Below, piece after piece: positions 8,823-17,908 of a stretch of DNA of 64,000 nt. Both the position numbers and the translations under genes were made by a program. The notes below the pieces were generated by a model. The model worked only from the letters and a program-made list of their open reading frames with translations, had not been told where the DNA came from and searched no databases. Position 1 is the stretch's first letter. Each line of letters starts with the position of its first letter. The stretch spans positions 7,836,001 to 7,900,000 of the forward strand of contig NZ_JASTLC010000001.1 in the NCBI RefSeq assembly GCF_030499575.1, given 5' to 3'. Source of the stretch: Streptomyces sp. DG2A-72 (GTDB lineage Bacteria > Actinomycetota > Actinomycetes > Streptomycetales > Streptomycetaceae).

Positions 8823-10940
8823 ATGAGTGCGGAGGCAACGAACCCTGCCGCAGGTCCCGTAGCCCCCACCGGGCCTCGTAGGAGGTCGCTCCCCAGGATC
8901 GACCTGCGCCGCCTGGGCCGCGCCGCGCTGCTCGGCCCCACCGCCCGTGACCGGCTGCCCGACGCCATCGGCCATGTCGTAGAGGCCCACCGCGCGCACT
9001 ACCCCGACGCCGACATCGAACCCCTGCGCCGCGCCTATGTGCTGGCCGAGTCCTCGCACCGCGGGCAGATGCGCAAGAGCGGCGAGCCGTACATCACACA
9101 CCCGCTCGCCGTGACCCTGATCCTCGCCGAACTCGGCGCCGAGACCACGACCTTGACGGCCTCTCTGCTCCACGACACCGTCGAGGACACCGAGGTGACC
9201 CTCGATCAGGTCGGGGAGCAGTTCGGCGCCGAGGTCCGCTATCTCGTCGACGGCGTCACGAAGTTGGAGAAGGTCGACTACGGCGCCGCAGCCGAACCCG
9301 AGACCTTCCGCAAGATGCTCGTCGCCACCGGCAGCGACGTCCGCGTGATGTCGATCAAACTCGCCGACCGGCTGCACAACATGCGCACCCTCGGCGTGAT
9401 GCGCCCCGAGAAACAGGCACGCATCGCCAAGGTGACCCGGGACGTGCTCATCCCGCTCGCCGAACGCCTCGGCGTCCAGGCCCTGAAGACCGAACTGGAA
9501 GACCTCGTCTTCGCGATCCTGCACCCCGAGGAGTACGACCGCACACGCGCGTTGATCGCCGACAACGCGGCGCTGCCCGACGACCCGCTCGCCGAGATCG
9601 CCGAAGAGGTGCGCACCGTCCTGCGCGACGCCGGCATCCAGGCCGAAGTCCTCATCCGGCCCCGGCACTTCGTCTCCGTGCACCGCGTGGCCCGCAAGCG
9701 GGGGCGCCTCAGGGGCTGTGACTTCGGCCGGCTGCTGGTGCTGGTGGGCGAGGATGCGGACTGCTACGGCGTGCTGGGCGAGCTGCACACCTGTATGACG
9801 CCCGTCGTCTCGGAGTTCAAGGACTTCATCGCCGTCCCCAAGTTCAACCTCTACCAGTCGCTGCACACCGCCGTCGCCCGGGAGGACGGCCAGGTCGCCG
9901 AAGTCCTCATCCGTACGCACCAGATGCACAAGGTCGCCGAGGCCGGCGTCGTCGCGCTCGGCAACCCCTACGCCCCCGCCCCCGAGGACCCGGCCGACGG
10001 CGAGCGCGTCGACCCCACCCGGCCCGGCTGGCTCTCCCGCCTGCTCGACTGGCAGGAGGGCGCTCCCGACCCCGACACCTTCTGGTCCACCCTGCGCGAG
10101 GACCTCGCCCAGGACCGCGAGATCGCCGTCTTCCGGCCCGACGGCGGCACGCTCGGTCTGCCCGACGGCGCGACCTGCGTGGACGCCGCGTACGCGCAGT
10201 ACGGCGAGGACGCGCACGCCTGCATGGGCGCCCGCGTCAACGGCCGCCTGGCGACGCTGAGCACGGTCCTGCGGGACGGCGACACCGTCCAGCTCCTCAT
10301 GGGTCAGGACCCGGCCTCCGAGCCTTCCAGAGAGTGGCTGGAGCACGCGCACACACCGGCGGCCAGGATCGCGATCCAACGGTGGCTCGCGACCCACCCT
10401 TCGCAGGAGGCCGAAGTCGAGGCCGAGCGCGGTCCCGAGGCGCCCTCCGCGGCCCCGCGGCCCGCCGCCGACGTCCCCGCCACCCGGCCCGGCGCCGCGA
10501 ACGCGGTCGTCGACCAGCCCGGCGCGACCGTACGGCTCGCGGGCTGCTGCACGCCCGTACCGCCCGACGACGTCACCGGATTCTCGGTCCGCGGGGGAGC
10601 GGTGACCGTGCACCGCGTCGAGTGCGCCGCGGTGGCGCGCATGAAGAGCTCGGGGCGCGCGGAGGTCGGCGTGCGCTGGGGCGACACCACCGAGTGCCGG
10701 GTCACTCTGGTCGCCGAATCGTTCGGCCGCCCTCATCTCCTGGCCGACCTCACGGAAGCCATCGCCCTGGAGGGCGCGGAAATCGTGTCGGCGACCGTCG
10801 AACCCCCGAGCCAGCAACGCGTCCGCCACACCTACACCCTCCAACTCCCGGACGCCGCCCACCTCCCCGCCCTCATGCGGGCCATGCGGAACGTGCCAGG
10901 GGTGTACGACGTGGGACGGGTCCAGACACCGGGAGCGTAA
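8823..10940 (+). CDS. rshA: RelA/SpoT-family (p)ppGpp synthetase/hydrolase, RshA type
   Basis: A second RSH protein, apart from the main RelA of Streptomyces, of 705 residues. In order: HD hydrolase domain (SLLHDTVEDTEVT around H117-D118; KLADRLHNMRTLG), synthetase-like domain (about 275-375), a TGS domain near 435-500 and a C-terminal ACT domain. The synthetase motifs are altered: RPRHFVSVHR, DFGRLLVLV, PKFNLYQSLHT (Gly to Leu) and EVLIRT where EVQIRT is usual. The HD site appears intact, so hydrolysis is the safer prediction; synthesis may be weak or conditional. The start at ATG 8823 follows GGAGG by five bases. Cytoplasmic; role in stringent or starvation signalling. Confidence 0.92.
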   Translation: MSAEATNPAAGPVAPTGPRRRSLPRIDLRRLGRAALLGPTARDRLPDAIGHVVEAHRAHYPDADIEPLRRAYVLAESSHRGQMRKSGEPYITHPLAVTLILAELGAETTTLTASLLHDTVEDTEVTLDQVGEQFGAEVRYLVDGVTKLEKVDYGAAAEPETFRKMLVATGSDVRVMSIKLADRLHNMRTLGVMRPEKQARIAKVTRDVLIPLAERLGVQALKTELEDLVFAILHPEEYDRTRALIADNAALPDDPLAEIAEEVRTVLRDAGIQAEVLIRPRHFVSVHRVARKRGRLRGCDFGRLLVLVGEDADCYGVLGELHTCMTPVVSEFKDFIAVPKFNLYQSLHTAVAREDGQVAEVLIRTHQMHKVAEAGVVALGNPYAPAPEDPADGERVDPTRPGWLSRLLDWQEGAPDPDTFWSTLREDLAQDREIAVFRPDGGTLGLPDGATCVDAAYAQYGEDAHACMGARVNGRLATLSTVLRDGDTVQLLMGQDPASEPSREWLEHAHTPAARIAIQRWLATHPSQEAEVEAERGPEAPSAAPRPAADVPATRPGAANAVVDQPGATVRLAGCCTPVPPDDVTGFSVRGGAVTVHRVECAAVARMKSSGRAEVGVRWGDTTECRVTLVAESFGRPHLLADLTEAIALEGAEIVSATVEPPSQQRVRHTYTLQLPDAAHLPALMRAMRNVPGVYDVGRVQTPGA

Positions 10941-11060
10941 GGGGCGGGACGACGGCCCACGCGCGCGTGCCGCACCGTACGACGTCCTTCAGCACCCCAT
11001 TCGAGTGGGCCGGACGCGCGTCGTCACCGTGCTCCGGGTGAGCCCTGGTAGCCGTGGTCC

Positions 11061-12524
11061 ATGCTGCTCACCCTCCGCACCCCCCGACGGCTGAAGGCGG
11101 CCCTGCTCGCCTCTGCCGTGTCCGTCTGCCTCGTCGCGGCAAGTGCCCCGCCGACCCCCCTCGGCGTCGGCGACCGCCTCTTCCCGCACCTGGGCAACCC
11201 CGGATACGACGTGGCGTCGTACGACCTCTCGTTCACCTATCCCGGCACCAACAGCAAGCCCCTCCAGGCGGTCACGACGATCAGCGCCTGGACGACCACC
11301 GCACTGGACCGCGTCAACCTCGACTTCGCGCACAGCAAGGTCAAGTCGGTCGAGGTCAACGGCGAAAAGGCGACCTTCTCCAGCGCGGAGGAGGACCTGG
11401 TTGTCACCCCGGCGAAACCGCTGCCCGCCGGCAGTTGGATGCGGATCACTGTGCGGCACACCAGCGATCCCCGACCGGCGGCCGGGGGCCGGGACGGAGG
11501 CTGGGTGCGGACCGCCGACGGGCTCGTCATGGCCAACCAGGCCGACGTCGCCCATCTGGTGTTCCCGTGCAACGACCACCCCTCGGACAAGGCGATGTTC
11601 ACCTTCCGGGTCACCGCACCCGACGGCCACACCGCCGTCGCCAACGGGATGCCGGCCGGCGTCGACCGCGCGCGCGGGAAGACGACATGGACGTACCGGA
11701 CCCGGCACCCCATGGCCACCGAACTCGCGCAGGTCTCCATCGGCCGCTCCACGGTGCTGCACCGCACCGGGCCGCACGGCATGCGGATCCGGGACGTCGT
11801 CCCCACCAAGGACCGCAAGCTGTTCGAGCCGTGGCTGAAGAAGACCCCTGCTCAGATGAAGTGGATGGAGGGCAAGGTCGGGCCGTACCCCTTCGAGACC
11901 TACGGCCTGCTCATCGCGGAGGCGGACACCGGGTTCGAACTCGAGACGCAGACCCTCTCTCTCTTCGAGAGAGACCTGTTCACCGAGTCCGGCTTCCCCG
12001 AGTGGTTCGTCGACTCGATCATGGTCCATGAGCTGGCCCACCAGTGGTTCGGCAACAGCATCGGCCCCCGCACCTGGTCCGATCTGTGGCTCAACGAGGG
12101 GCATGCCACCTGGTACGAGGCCCTGTACGCGGAGGAGAAGGCGGACAAGAAGGTTCAGACCCGGATGAAGGCTGCGTACCGCTCCTCCGATGGCTGGCGT
12201 GCCGCCGGCGGACCACCGGCCGCACCCAAGGTGCCCGAGCCAGGCCAGAAGATCGGCATCTTCCGCCCGAACGTCTACGACGGCGCCGCGCTCGTCCTGT
12301 ACGCGCTGCGCGAGAAGATCGGCCGCCCGGCGTTCGAGCGCCTGGAGCGGACCTGGGTGCAGCAGCACCGGGACGGATCGGCGACCACGGCCCAGTTCGT
12401 GCAGCTCGCCTCCGAGGTGTCCGGACGTGACCTCGGCGGGTTCTTCCAGGACTGGCTGTACGGCACGAAGACCCCGCCGATGCCAGGTCACCCGGACTGG
12501 AAGTCGGAAGCGCCCGGCGCCTAG
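11061..12524 (+). CDS. Secreted M1-family zinc metallopeptidase
   Basis: A secreted zinc aminopeptidase-type enzyme of 487 residues. The N-terminus is a signal peptide (basic TPRRLKAALLAS, hydrophobic AVSVCLVAASAPP). The zinc motif is HELAHQWFGN with the third ligand in LWLNEGHATW, 18 residues on, as in gluzincins. The usual exopeptidase GAMEN motif is replaced by FELETQT, which makes N-terminal exopeptidase activity less sure. It has the beta-sandwich N-domain and a short helical C-domain, shorter than full-length PepN. Ribosome site is weak. It stands alone between rshA and hflX. Confidence 0.9.
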   Translation: MLLTLRTPRRLKAALLASAVSVCLVAASAPPTPLGVGDRLFPHLGNPGYDVASYDLSFTYPGTNSKPLQAVTTISAWTTTALDRVNLDFAHSKVKSVEVNGEKATFSSAEEDLVVTPAKPLPAGSWMRITVRHTSDPRPAAGGRDGGWVRTADGLVMANQADVAHLVFPCNDHPSDKAMFTFRVTAPDGHTAVANGMPAGVDRARGKTTWTYRTRHPMATELAQVSIGRSTVLHRTGPHGMRIRDVVPTKDRKLFEPWLKKTPAQMKWMEGKVGPYPFETYGLLIAEADTGFELETQTLSLFERDLFTESGFPEWFVDSIMVHELAHQWFGNSIGPRTWSDLWLNEGHATWYEALYAEEKADKKVQTRMKAAYRSSDGWRAAGGPPAAPKVPEPGQKIGIFRPNVYDGAALVLYALREKIGRPAFERLERTWVQQHRDGSATTAQFVQLASEVSGRDLGGFFQDWLYGTKTPPMPGHPDWKSEAPGA

Positions 12525-12687
12525 CGCCTGACCCGTGGCGCCCGACGAATAACCGAGTGACGAGACGCCCCGTGCCGTGCGACCATCGTCAGGTCGGCGG
12601 GGTACGGGGCGCGGGAATCTCCCGGAGTGCTCGTACGTTGTGCTCAATGACCGCCGAAAATGGCATCTCCAACGACGTAAGGACCCA

Positions 12688-14181
12688 ATGACCTCCTCTT
12701 CTTCCCCTTCCCAGGACACTGAGCGCCTCGCGCACGCCTATCCCGAAGGTCTTCGGGCCGATGCCCTGATGGAAGAGGACGTCGCCTGGAGCCACGAGAT
12801 CGACGGAGAGCGGGACGGCGACCAGTTCGACCGCTCCGAGCGTGCGGCCCTGCGCCGCGTCGCCGGCCTCTCCACCGAGCTCGAGGACGTCACCGAGGTC
12901 GAGTACCGACAGCTCCGTCTGGAGCGGGTCGTGCTCGTCGGCGTCTGGACCACGGGGACCGCGCAGGACGCGGAGAACTCCCTGGCAGAGCTCGCCGCTC
13001 TCGCGGAGACCGCGGGCGCGCTCGTGCTCGACGGTGTGATCCAGCGCCGAGACAAGCCCGACGCGGCGACGTACATCGGCTCCGGCAAGGCCGACGAGCT
13101 GCGGGACATCGTCCTCGACTCGGGCGCGGACACCGTCATCTGCGATGGTGAGCTGAGCCCTGGGCAGCTGATCCACCTCGAAGACGTCGTCAAGGTCAAG
13201 GTCATCGACCGTACGGCCCTGATCCTCGACATCTTCGCCCAGCACGCCAAGTCCCGAGAGGGCAAGGCGCAGGTCGCGCTCGCGCAGATGCAGTACATGC
13301 TGCCGAGGCTGCGCGGCTGGGGTCAGTCGCTGTCCCGGCAGATGGGCGGCGGCAAGGGCGGCGGCCTCGCCACCCGTGGTCCCGGTGAGACCAAGATCGA
13401 GACGGACCGGCGCCGGATCCGCGAGAAGATGGCGAAGATGCGCCGGGAGATCGCGGAGATGAAGACCGGCCGTGAGATCCAGCGCCAGGTGCGCCGGCGC
13501 AACAAGGTGCCCTCGGTCGCCATCGCGGGCTACACCAACGCCGGCAAGTCCTCGCTGCTCAACCGCCTCACCGGCGCCGGCGTCCTGGTCGAGAACGCCC
13601 TGTTCGCGACCCTGGACCCGACCGTGCGCCGGGCCGAGACGCCGAGCGGCCGGCAGTACACGCTGGCGGACACCGTCGGCTTCGTCCGGCATCTGCCGCA
13701 CCACCTGGTCGAGGCGTTCCGCTCCACCATGGAAGAGGTCGGCCAGTCCGACCTGATCCTGCACGTGGTCGACGGTTCGCACCCGAACCCGGAGGAGCAG
13801 CTGGCCGCCGTACGCGAGGTGGTCAGGGACGTCGGTGCCACGGACGTACCCGAGATCGTCGTGATCAACAAGGCCGACGCGGCGGACCCGCTGACGCTCC
13901 AGCGGCTGCTGCGGATCGAGAAGCGCTCCATCGCCGTCTCGGCCCGCACCGGCCGGGGCATCGCCGAGCTGCTCGCCCTCATCGACAACGAGCTGCCGCG
14001 GCCGTCGGTCGAGATCGAGGCGCTTGTGCCGTACACGCATGGCAGGCTGGTCGCCCGCGCCCACACCGAGGGTGAGGTGATCTCCGAGGAGCACACCCCG
14101 GAGGGCACCCTGCTCAAGGCGCGGGTGCACGAGGAACTGGCGGCGGATCTCACGCCGTACGTTCCGGCGCCGCTCGCCTGA
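12688..14181 (+). CDS. hflX: Ribosome-associated GTPase HflX
   Basis: HflX binds the large ribosomal subunit and splits stalled ribosomes under stress. The 497-residue protein shows the HflX N-domain (around VLVGVWT... and the glycine-rich loop QMGGGKGGGLATRGPGE), a helical linker of repeated REKMAKMRREIAEMK type, then the G domain: G1 GYTNAGKSSLL, G3 DTVGFVRHLP, G4 NKAD and a C-terminal domain. The start at 12688 has AAGGA upstream; the in-frame ATG at 12577 opens a non-homologous extension. A strong hairpin follows the stop codon. Confidence 0.96.
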   Translation: MTSSSSPSQDTERLAHAYPEGLRADALMEEDVAWSHEIDGERDGDQFDRSERAALRRVAGLSTELEDVTEVEYRQLRLERVVLVGVWTTGTAQDAENSLAELAALAETAGALVLDGVIQRRDKPDAATYIGSGKADELRDIVLDSGADTVICDGELSPGQLIHLEDVVKVKVIDRTALILDIFAQHAKSREGKAQVALAQMQYMLPRLRGWGQSLSRQMGGGKGGGLATRGPGETKIETDRRRIREKMAKMRREIAEMKTGREIQRQVRRRNKVPSVAIAGYTNAGKSSLLNRLTGAGVLVENALFATLDPTVRRAETPSGRQYTLADTVGFVRHLPHHLVEAFRSTMEEVGQSDLILHVVDGSHPNPEEQLAAVREVVRDVGATDVPEIVVINKADAADPLTLQRLLRIEKRSIAVSARTGRGIAELLALIDNELPRPSVEIEALVPYTHGRLVARAHTEGEVISEEHTPEGTLLKARVHEELAADLTPYVPAPLA

Positions 14182-14198
14182 TACGCCGTACGAAACAC

Positions 14199-14233
14199 AA
14201 GGCCCGCCCCTGCTTCTTGCGGGGGCGGGCCTT
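14199..14233. terminator. hflX terminator hairpin
   Basis: A perfect 12-base stem: AAGGCCCGCCCC (14199-14210) and GGGGCGGGCCTT (14222-14233) with an 11-base loop. It sits 18 bases after the hflX stop, and its symmetry would also let it end transcription coming from the minus-strand protease side. Confidence 0.85.
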
Positions 14234-14258
14234 CCGCGTGCGCGGGCGGGCTGCCGGG

Positions 14259-14508
14259 TCATTGACCGCCGTATGCCTTGCTCATGTTCTCGTAGAGTTC
14301 CTGGTCGCTCGCGCCGAGCTGCGGCCCGCGAGCCAGGCGCTGTCGGCCGGGCCGATGGAGGTGTGGGAGACCAGTACATCGTCGGCAGGCCGGCGCTCAG
14401 CGGGAAGCAGCCGGGCCGGTCGATGCACTTGAGCATCTGCAGGCTGTTCAAGCGCGGAGCGGCCGGATAGGCCCAGGCGCCCATGCTGGACACCTCGGTC
14501 GCCGACGG
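14259..14508 (-). pseudogene. Decayed second copy of the trypsin-like protease
   Basis: On the minus strand this stretch carries fragments that line up with the C-terminal third of the neighbouring protease. AYPAAPRLNSLQMLKCIDRPG resembles its GYPAGAPFDGQTLYRCQDKPG; VLVSHTSIGP resembles LVSNTSIGP; and GPQLGASDQELYENMSKAYGGQ-stop resembles GPRLGEEAKGVYASVSEKFAGQ-stop. The serine-site region (GGSSGGG) between the first two fragments is deleted, and a one-base frame change separates WLAG from GPQLG. No intact start exists. It is best read as a tandem duplicate that lost its N-terminal part and active site. Confidence 0.8.
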
Positions 14509-14545
14509 GGCGGAGACTCGTCCGACGTGGAGCCGCCGTCTCACA

Positions 14546-15760
14546 TCACTGGCCGGCGAACTTCTCGCTCACCGAGGCGTACACGCCCTTGGCCTCCTCA
14601 CCCAGTCGCGGACCCGCCAGCCAGCCCGCGGTCACCGGGCCGATCGAGGTGTTGGACACCAGCGTCTCCTCGCCGTCCGCACCCGTGGTGACCCAGCCGC
14701 CGCCGGACGAACCGCCGGTCATGGTGCAGCCGATGCGGTACATCGTCGGGTCGGAGGCGTTGATCGACAGCCGCCCGGGCTTGTCCTGGCACCGGTACAG
14801 CGTCTGGCCGTCGAACGGCGCCCCCGCCGGGTAGCCGGTCGCCGTGATGCTCTCCACCTGCTGCACGGCCGGAGCCTCGAAGTCCACCGGCAGCGCCGAA
14901 CCGACCGTCTCCTCCAGCGACTTGCCGTCGCCGCTCTCGGGCGTCACATGGATGACGGCGAAGTCGTACGACGCACCGTCCCCGCCCGTCGCACCGCCCT
15001 GCTCGATCCACTGATCCGAGGTCTGCACCCAGTCGCCCCACCAGACACCGTAGGGAGCGACCTCCTCCTTGGTGGCGTTCTCCAACTCCGCGGCCGACTT
15101 GCCCGAGTCGTTGTACGACGGCACGAACGCGATGTTGCGGTACCAGCCGCCGCTCTTGCCCGCATGCACACAGTGGCCGGCCGTCCACACCATGTTGGAC
15201 TTGCCGGGGTTGGCCGGATCCTGCACGACCGTCGCCGAGCAGACCATCGTGCCCTCGGGGGAGTCGAAGAACACCTTTCCTGCCGTGGCGGCGTTGTCGT
15301 GGTACGTAGGCGGTACGGCCTCGGCGTCCACCGGCTCGGGCGTCGGGTCGGTCACACCCTGGTCACCGGCGAGGTCGCTGTCGTCGACGCCCTGGTCCGG
15401 CTCTTCGGCATCCCGCATCCGGTCCGGGTTCCACAGGTCCTCGATGATGGGGTTGACGAAGTCCTCGGCCTCACGCAGCCAGTCGTCCTTGTTCCAGTTC
15501 TTCCAGGCGCCGTTCTTCCAGTTGTCCATGTCGATCCCGTGCTCTTTGAGCCGGTCCTTGATGTCGTCCGGGATCGTGATCTTGCCGTCGCCCTCGGCAG
15601 AGGCCGAGGCCTGGCCACCCGCATCGGCGTCGCCCGACTCGCAGGCGGTCGCGGTGAGCACGAGCGCGGAGGCGAGCGCAACGGCGGCCAGTACGGGGGA
15701 GGTTCCGCGGCGCGCGCTCCCTTCTCGGCGAGCGGTGAACGAAGGCCTTGTCGATCGCAT
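14546..15760 (-). CDS. Secreted trypsin-like serine protease, probable lipoprotein
   Basis: A 404-residue extracellular peptidase of the chymotrypsin/trypsin fold. The signal sequence has a basic start, a hydrophobic AAVALASALVLTA segment and a lipobox-like ATAC before the first cysteine near residue 35, so it may be lipid-anchored. The catalytic triad is His in WTAGHCVHAG, Asp in SYDFAVIHV and Ser in TGGSSGGGWV. A long charged, disordered segment (Asp/Glu/Trp-rich, about residues 40-130) precedes the protease domain. Start 15760 has GGGGGAG seven bases upstream. A broken paralogue follows it. The target is unknown; wall or extracellular protein processing is possible. Confidence 0.88.
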   Translation of the reverse strand: MRSTRPSFTARREGSARRGTSPVLAAVALASALVLTATACESGDADAGGQASASAEGDGKITIPDDIKDRLKEHGIDMDNWKNGAWKNWNKDDWLREAEDFVNPIIEDLWNPDRMRDAEEPDQGVDDSDLAGDQGVTDPTPEPVDAEAVPPTYHDNAATAGKVFFDSPEGTMVCSATVVQDPANPGKSNMVWTAGHCVHAGKSGGWYRNIAFVPSYNDSGKSAAELENATKEEVAPYGVWWGDWVQTSDQWIEQGGATGGDGASYDFAVIHVTPESGDGKSLEETVGSALPVDFEAPAVQQVESITATGYPAGAPFDGQTLYRCQDKPGRLSINASDPTMYRIGCTMTGGSSGGGWVTTGADGEETLVSNTSIGPVTAGWLAGPRLGEEAKGVYASVSEKFAGQ

Positions 15761-16111
15761 GATCTGACTCCCCCTGAGGTAACGAATGCGGCGCTGCGAC
15801 GTGCTCTGGCGCGGAGCCCACTTGATGCCGGCTGACGCCACGGCGTCCAGGAACGGCAACTCACACTATGCGCTCGCTGTGGGGGACTTCCGACGGAACA
15901 GCAACAGTTCCGTCACGGGAAGGATCTTGAGGCAACCCGTAACCCGGTCAGCAGTGCGCGGTTGGTAGCGGTGGGGGTCGGCCTGCTGTCTGCGTGTGCG
16001 GTCCCCAGCGCTGAGTGCGCATTGCCAAGTGTACGAAAAATGTCGGGTGTCGGGTGTCGGGCGGTTGATGCCGAGACCCGGGCGCCCTGGACAGCGGGAG
16101 GACAGGGAGCC
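15761..16111. other. Divergent intergenic region, protease / siderophore cluster
   Basis: This 351-base gap must hold promoters for both the protease (leftward) and the aminotransferase (rightward). I see no clear palindromic iron box (TTAGGTTAGGCTCACCTAA-like) and no confident -35/-10 pair. The only distinct structure is the 7-base tandem repeat listed separately at 16041. Confidence 0.6.
16041..16061. repeat. Three tandem copies of TGTCGGG
   Basis: Three exact head-to-tail 7-base units lie 51 bases before the aminotransferase start, directly after an A5 run. Their position suits a regulator binding site or simple slippage; no known motif matches. Confidence 0.6.
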
Positions 16112-17731
16112 GTGACCGTGACCGAGTCTGCGCCCGGGGGGACTGCAGAGCCGCCGGGGGTGTCTGTGGCGCGGCATGCCGCGGGGACGCGCTCCGTGCA
16201 CGAGGGGATCCTGCGGCGCCAGTCGGCACGCGAGTCGGCGGCACGCACCTACGCGCGTGCCCTGCCGATCGTGCCCGTTCGGGCACGCGGGCTGACCATC
16301 GAGGGTGCGGACGGACGCCGTTACCTCGACTGTCTCTCCGGCGCCGGAACCCTCGCCCTGGGGCACAATCACCCGGTCGTCCTGGAGGCCATCCGCAAGG
16401 TTCTCGACTCCGGCGCACCGCTGCACGTCCTCGACCTGGCGACGCCCGTCAAGGACGCGTTCATCACGGAGCTGTTCCACACCCTGCCGCCCGGCCTCGC
16501 CGACCACGCGCGCGTGCAGTTCTGCGGACCGGCCGGCACGGACGCGGTGGAGGCGGCCTTCAAGCTCGTACGGTCCGCCACCGGGCGCACCGGGATGCTC
16601 GCCTTCACCGGTGCCTACCACGGGATGACCGCCGGCGCCCTCGAAGCGTCCGGGCACGCCTGCGACGTACGAGTCACACGGCTGCCCTACCCGCAGGACT
16701 ACCGCTGTCCCTTCGGCATCGGCGGCGCACACGGTGCCGAACTCGCCGCCCGCTGGACCGAGTCCGTCCTCGACGACCCCAAGTCCGGTGTGCCGCGCCC
16801 CGCCGGGATGATCCTCGAACCCGTACAGGGCGAGGGCGGGGTCATCCCCGCGCCGGACACCTGGATGCGCCGCATGCGGGAGATCACAGCCGCCCGGTCC
16901 ATCCCGCTGATCGCCGACGAGGTCCAGACGGGCGTCGGGCGCACCGGTGCCTTCTGGGCGGTCGAGCACAGTGGAGTCACCCCCGACGTGATGGTCCTCT
17001 CCAAGGCCATCGGCGGCAGCCTGCCCCTGGCGCTCGTGGTCTACCGAGACGACCTCGACGTCTGGCAACCCGGCGCCCACGCAGGCACTTTCCGCGGCAA
17101 CCAACTCGCCATGGCAGCGGGGACGGCGACGCTGGCACACGTCCGCGAGAACCGACTTGCCGAACGGGCGGGCGATCTCGGCACCCGGATGCTCTCCCAA
17201 CTTCGCTCCCTTGCTGATGAGTTCTCCTGCGTGGGTGATGTGCGGGGGCGGGGGCTGATGATCGGCGTCGAGGTGGTGAATCCGGAGGCGGGTGCGGAGC
17301 CGGAACCGGGTGCTGACGGTGAGGTAGATGGAGGCGCCGCCTGGGCGGGACTTGACCCGGCGGGAGGCGGAGGGGGACTGGCGGGCGGTTCGGATGGTTG
17401 GGACCGTGCCAGTGGTGAGGCGCACGCGGGTGGGACCGCGCATGACCGTGCTGCCAGGGCAGTTGGCCGCCCTGCGGATGCGCTGGCACCCCTTCGCGGT
17501 CCTCACCCGGCTGCTCCCGAACTCGCGGCCGCCGTACAGCGGGAGTGCCTGCGCCGCGGCTTGATCGTCGAGCTCGGTGGACGGCACTCGAGTGTTGTAC
17601 GGCTCCTGCCACCGCTGACGATCAGTGACGAGCAGGCGACCGCGGTGCTCGACCGACTGGCCGATGCTGTGGCCGCGGTGGCCCGCGAACGTCATCCGTC
17701 CCGACGAGAGACACCGATCGCGCCGACGTGA
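16112..17731 (+). CDS. Diaminobutyrate-2-oxoglutarate-type aminotransferase with low-complexity insert
   Basis: A class III PLP-dependent aminotransferase, 539 residues. It resembles enzymes that make L-2,4-diaminobutyrate for siderophores. Seen are the substrate loop SGAGTLALGHNHP, the Gly-Pro-Ala-Gly-Thr-Asp phosphate motif, LIADEVQTGVGRTG with the PLP aspartate, and the PLP lysine in VLSKAIGG. Residues about 391-468 (bases 17284-17515) are a Gly/Ala/Asp-rich stretch absent from ordinary members, which pass straight from GVEVV to the segment before AVQRECLRRGLIVELGG; it probably forms a surface loop. GTG 16112 follows GGGAGG. It begins a three-gene cluster with an IucA/IucC synthetase and an acyltransferase. 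Confidence 0.88.
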   Translation: MTVTESAPGGTAEPPGVSVARHAAGTRSVHEGILRRQSARESAARTYARALPIVPVRARGLTIEGADGRRYLDCLSGAGTLALGHNHPVVLEAIRKVLDSGAPLHVLDLATPVKDAFITELFHTLPPGLADHARVQFCGPAGTDAVEAAFKLVRSATGRTGMLAFTGAYHGMTAGALEASGHACDVRVTRLPYPQDYRCPFGIGGAHGAELAARWTESVLDDPKSGVPRPAGMILEPVQGEGGVIPAPDTWMRRMREITAARSIPLIADEVQTGVGRTGAFWAVEHSGVTPDVMVLSKAIGGSLPLALVVYRDDLDVWQPGAHAGTFRGNQLAMAAGTATLAHVRENRLAERAGDLGTRMLSQLRSLADEFSCVGDVRGRGLMIGVEVVNPEAGAEPEPGADGEVDGGAAWAGLDPAGGGGGLAGGSDGWDRASGEAHAGGTAHDRAARAVGRPADALAPLRGPHPAAPELAAAVQRECLRRGLIVELGGRHSSVVRLLPPLTISDEQATAVLDRLADAVAAVARERHPSRRETPIAPT

Positions 17732-17908
17732 TGGCGAACCCGCCCAGCGAACAGGGTGGGTCGGTGACCGGGGCGGGTTCGCCTGAACGTCCGTGCGTCT
17801 GCCGCTGCAGGGGCACCGATTCGCCGCCCAGCCGGCTCTTTCGCCCATGCCATCTCACCTCCAGAGCTCGTCGCGCAACGAGCCAGAACCGCCTAACGAG
17901 GAACAGCG

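Noticed and set aside
12589..14544. Long minus-strand frame opposite hflX (651 residues)
   Set aside because: Shadow of hflX; only its first 50 residues are meaningful, and those belong to the protease pseudogene.
15761..16111. Iron-repressor box for the siderophore-like cluster
   Set aside because: No palindrome near TTAGGTTAGGCTCACCTAA was found by eye on either strand.
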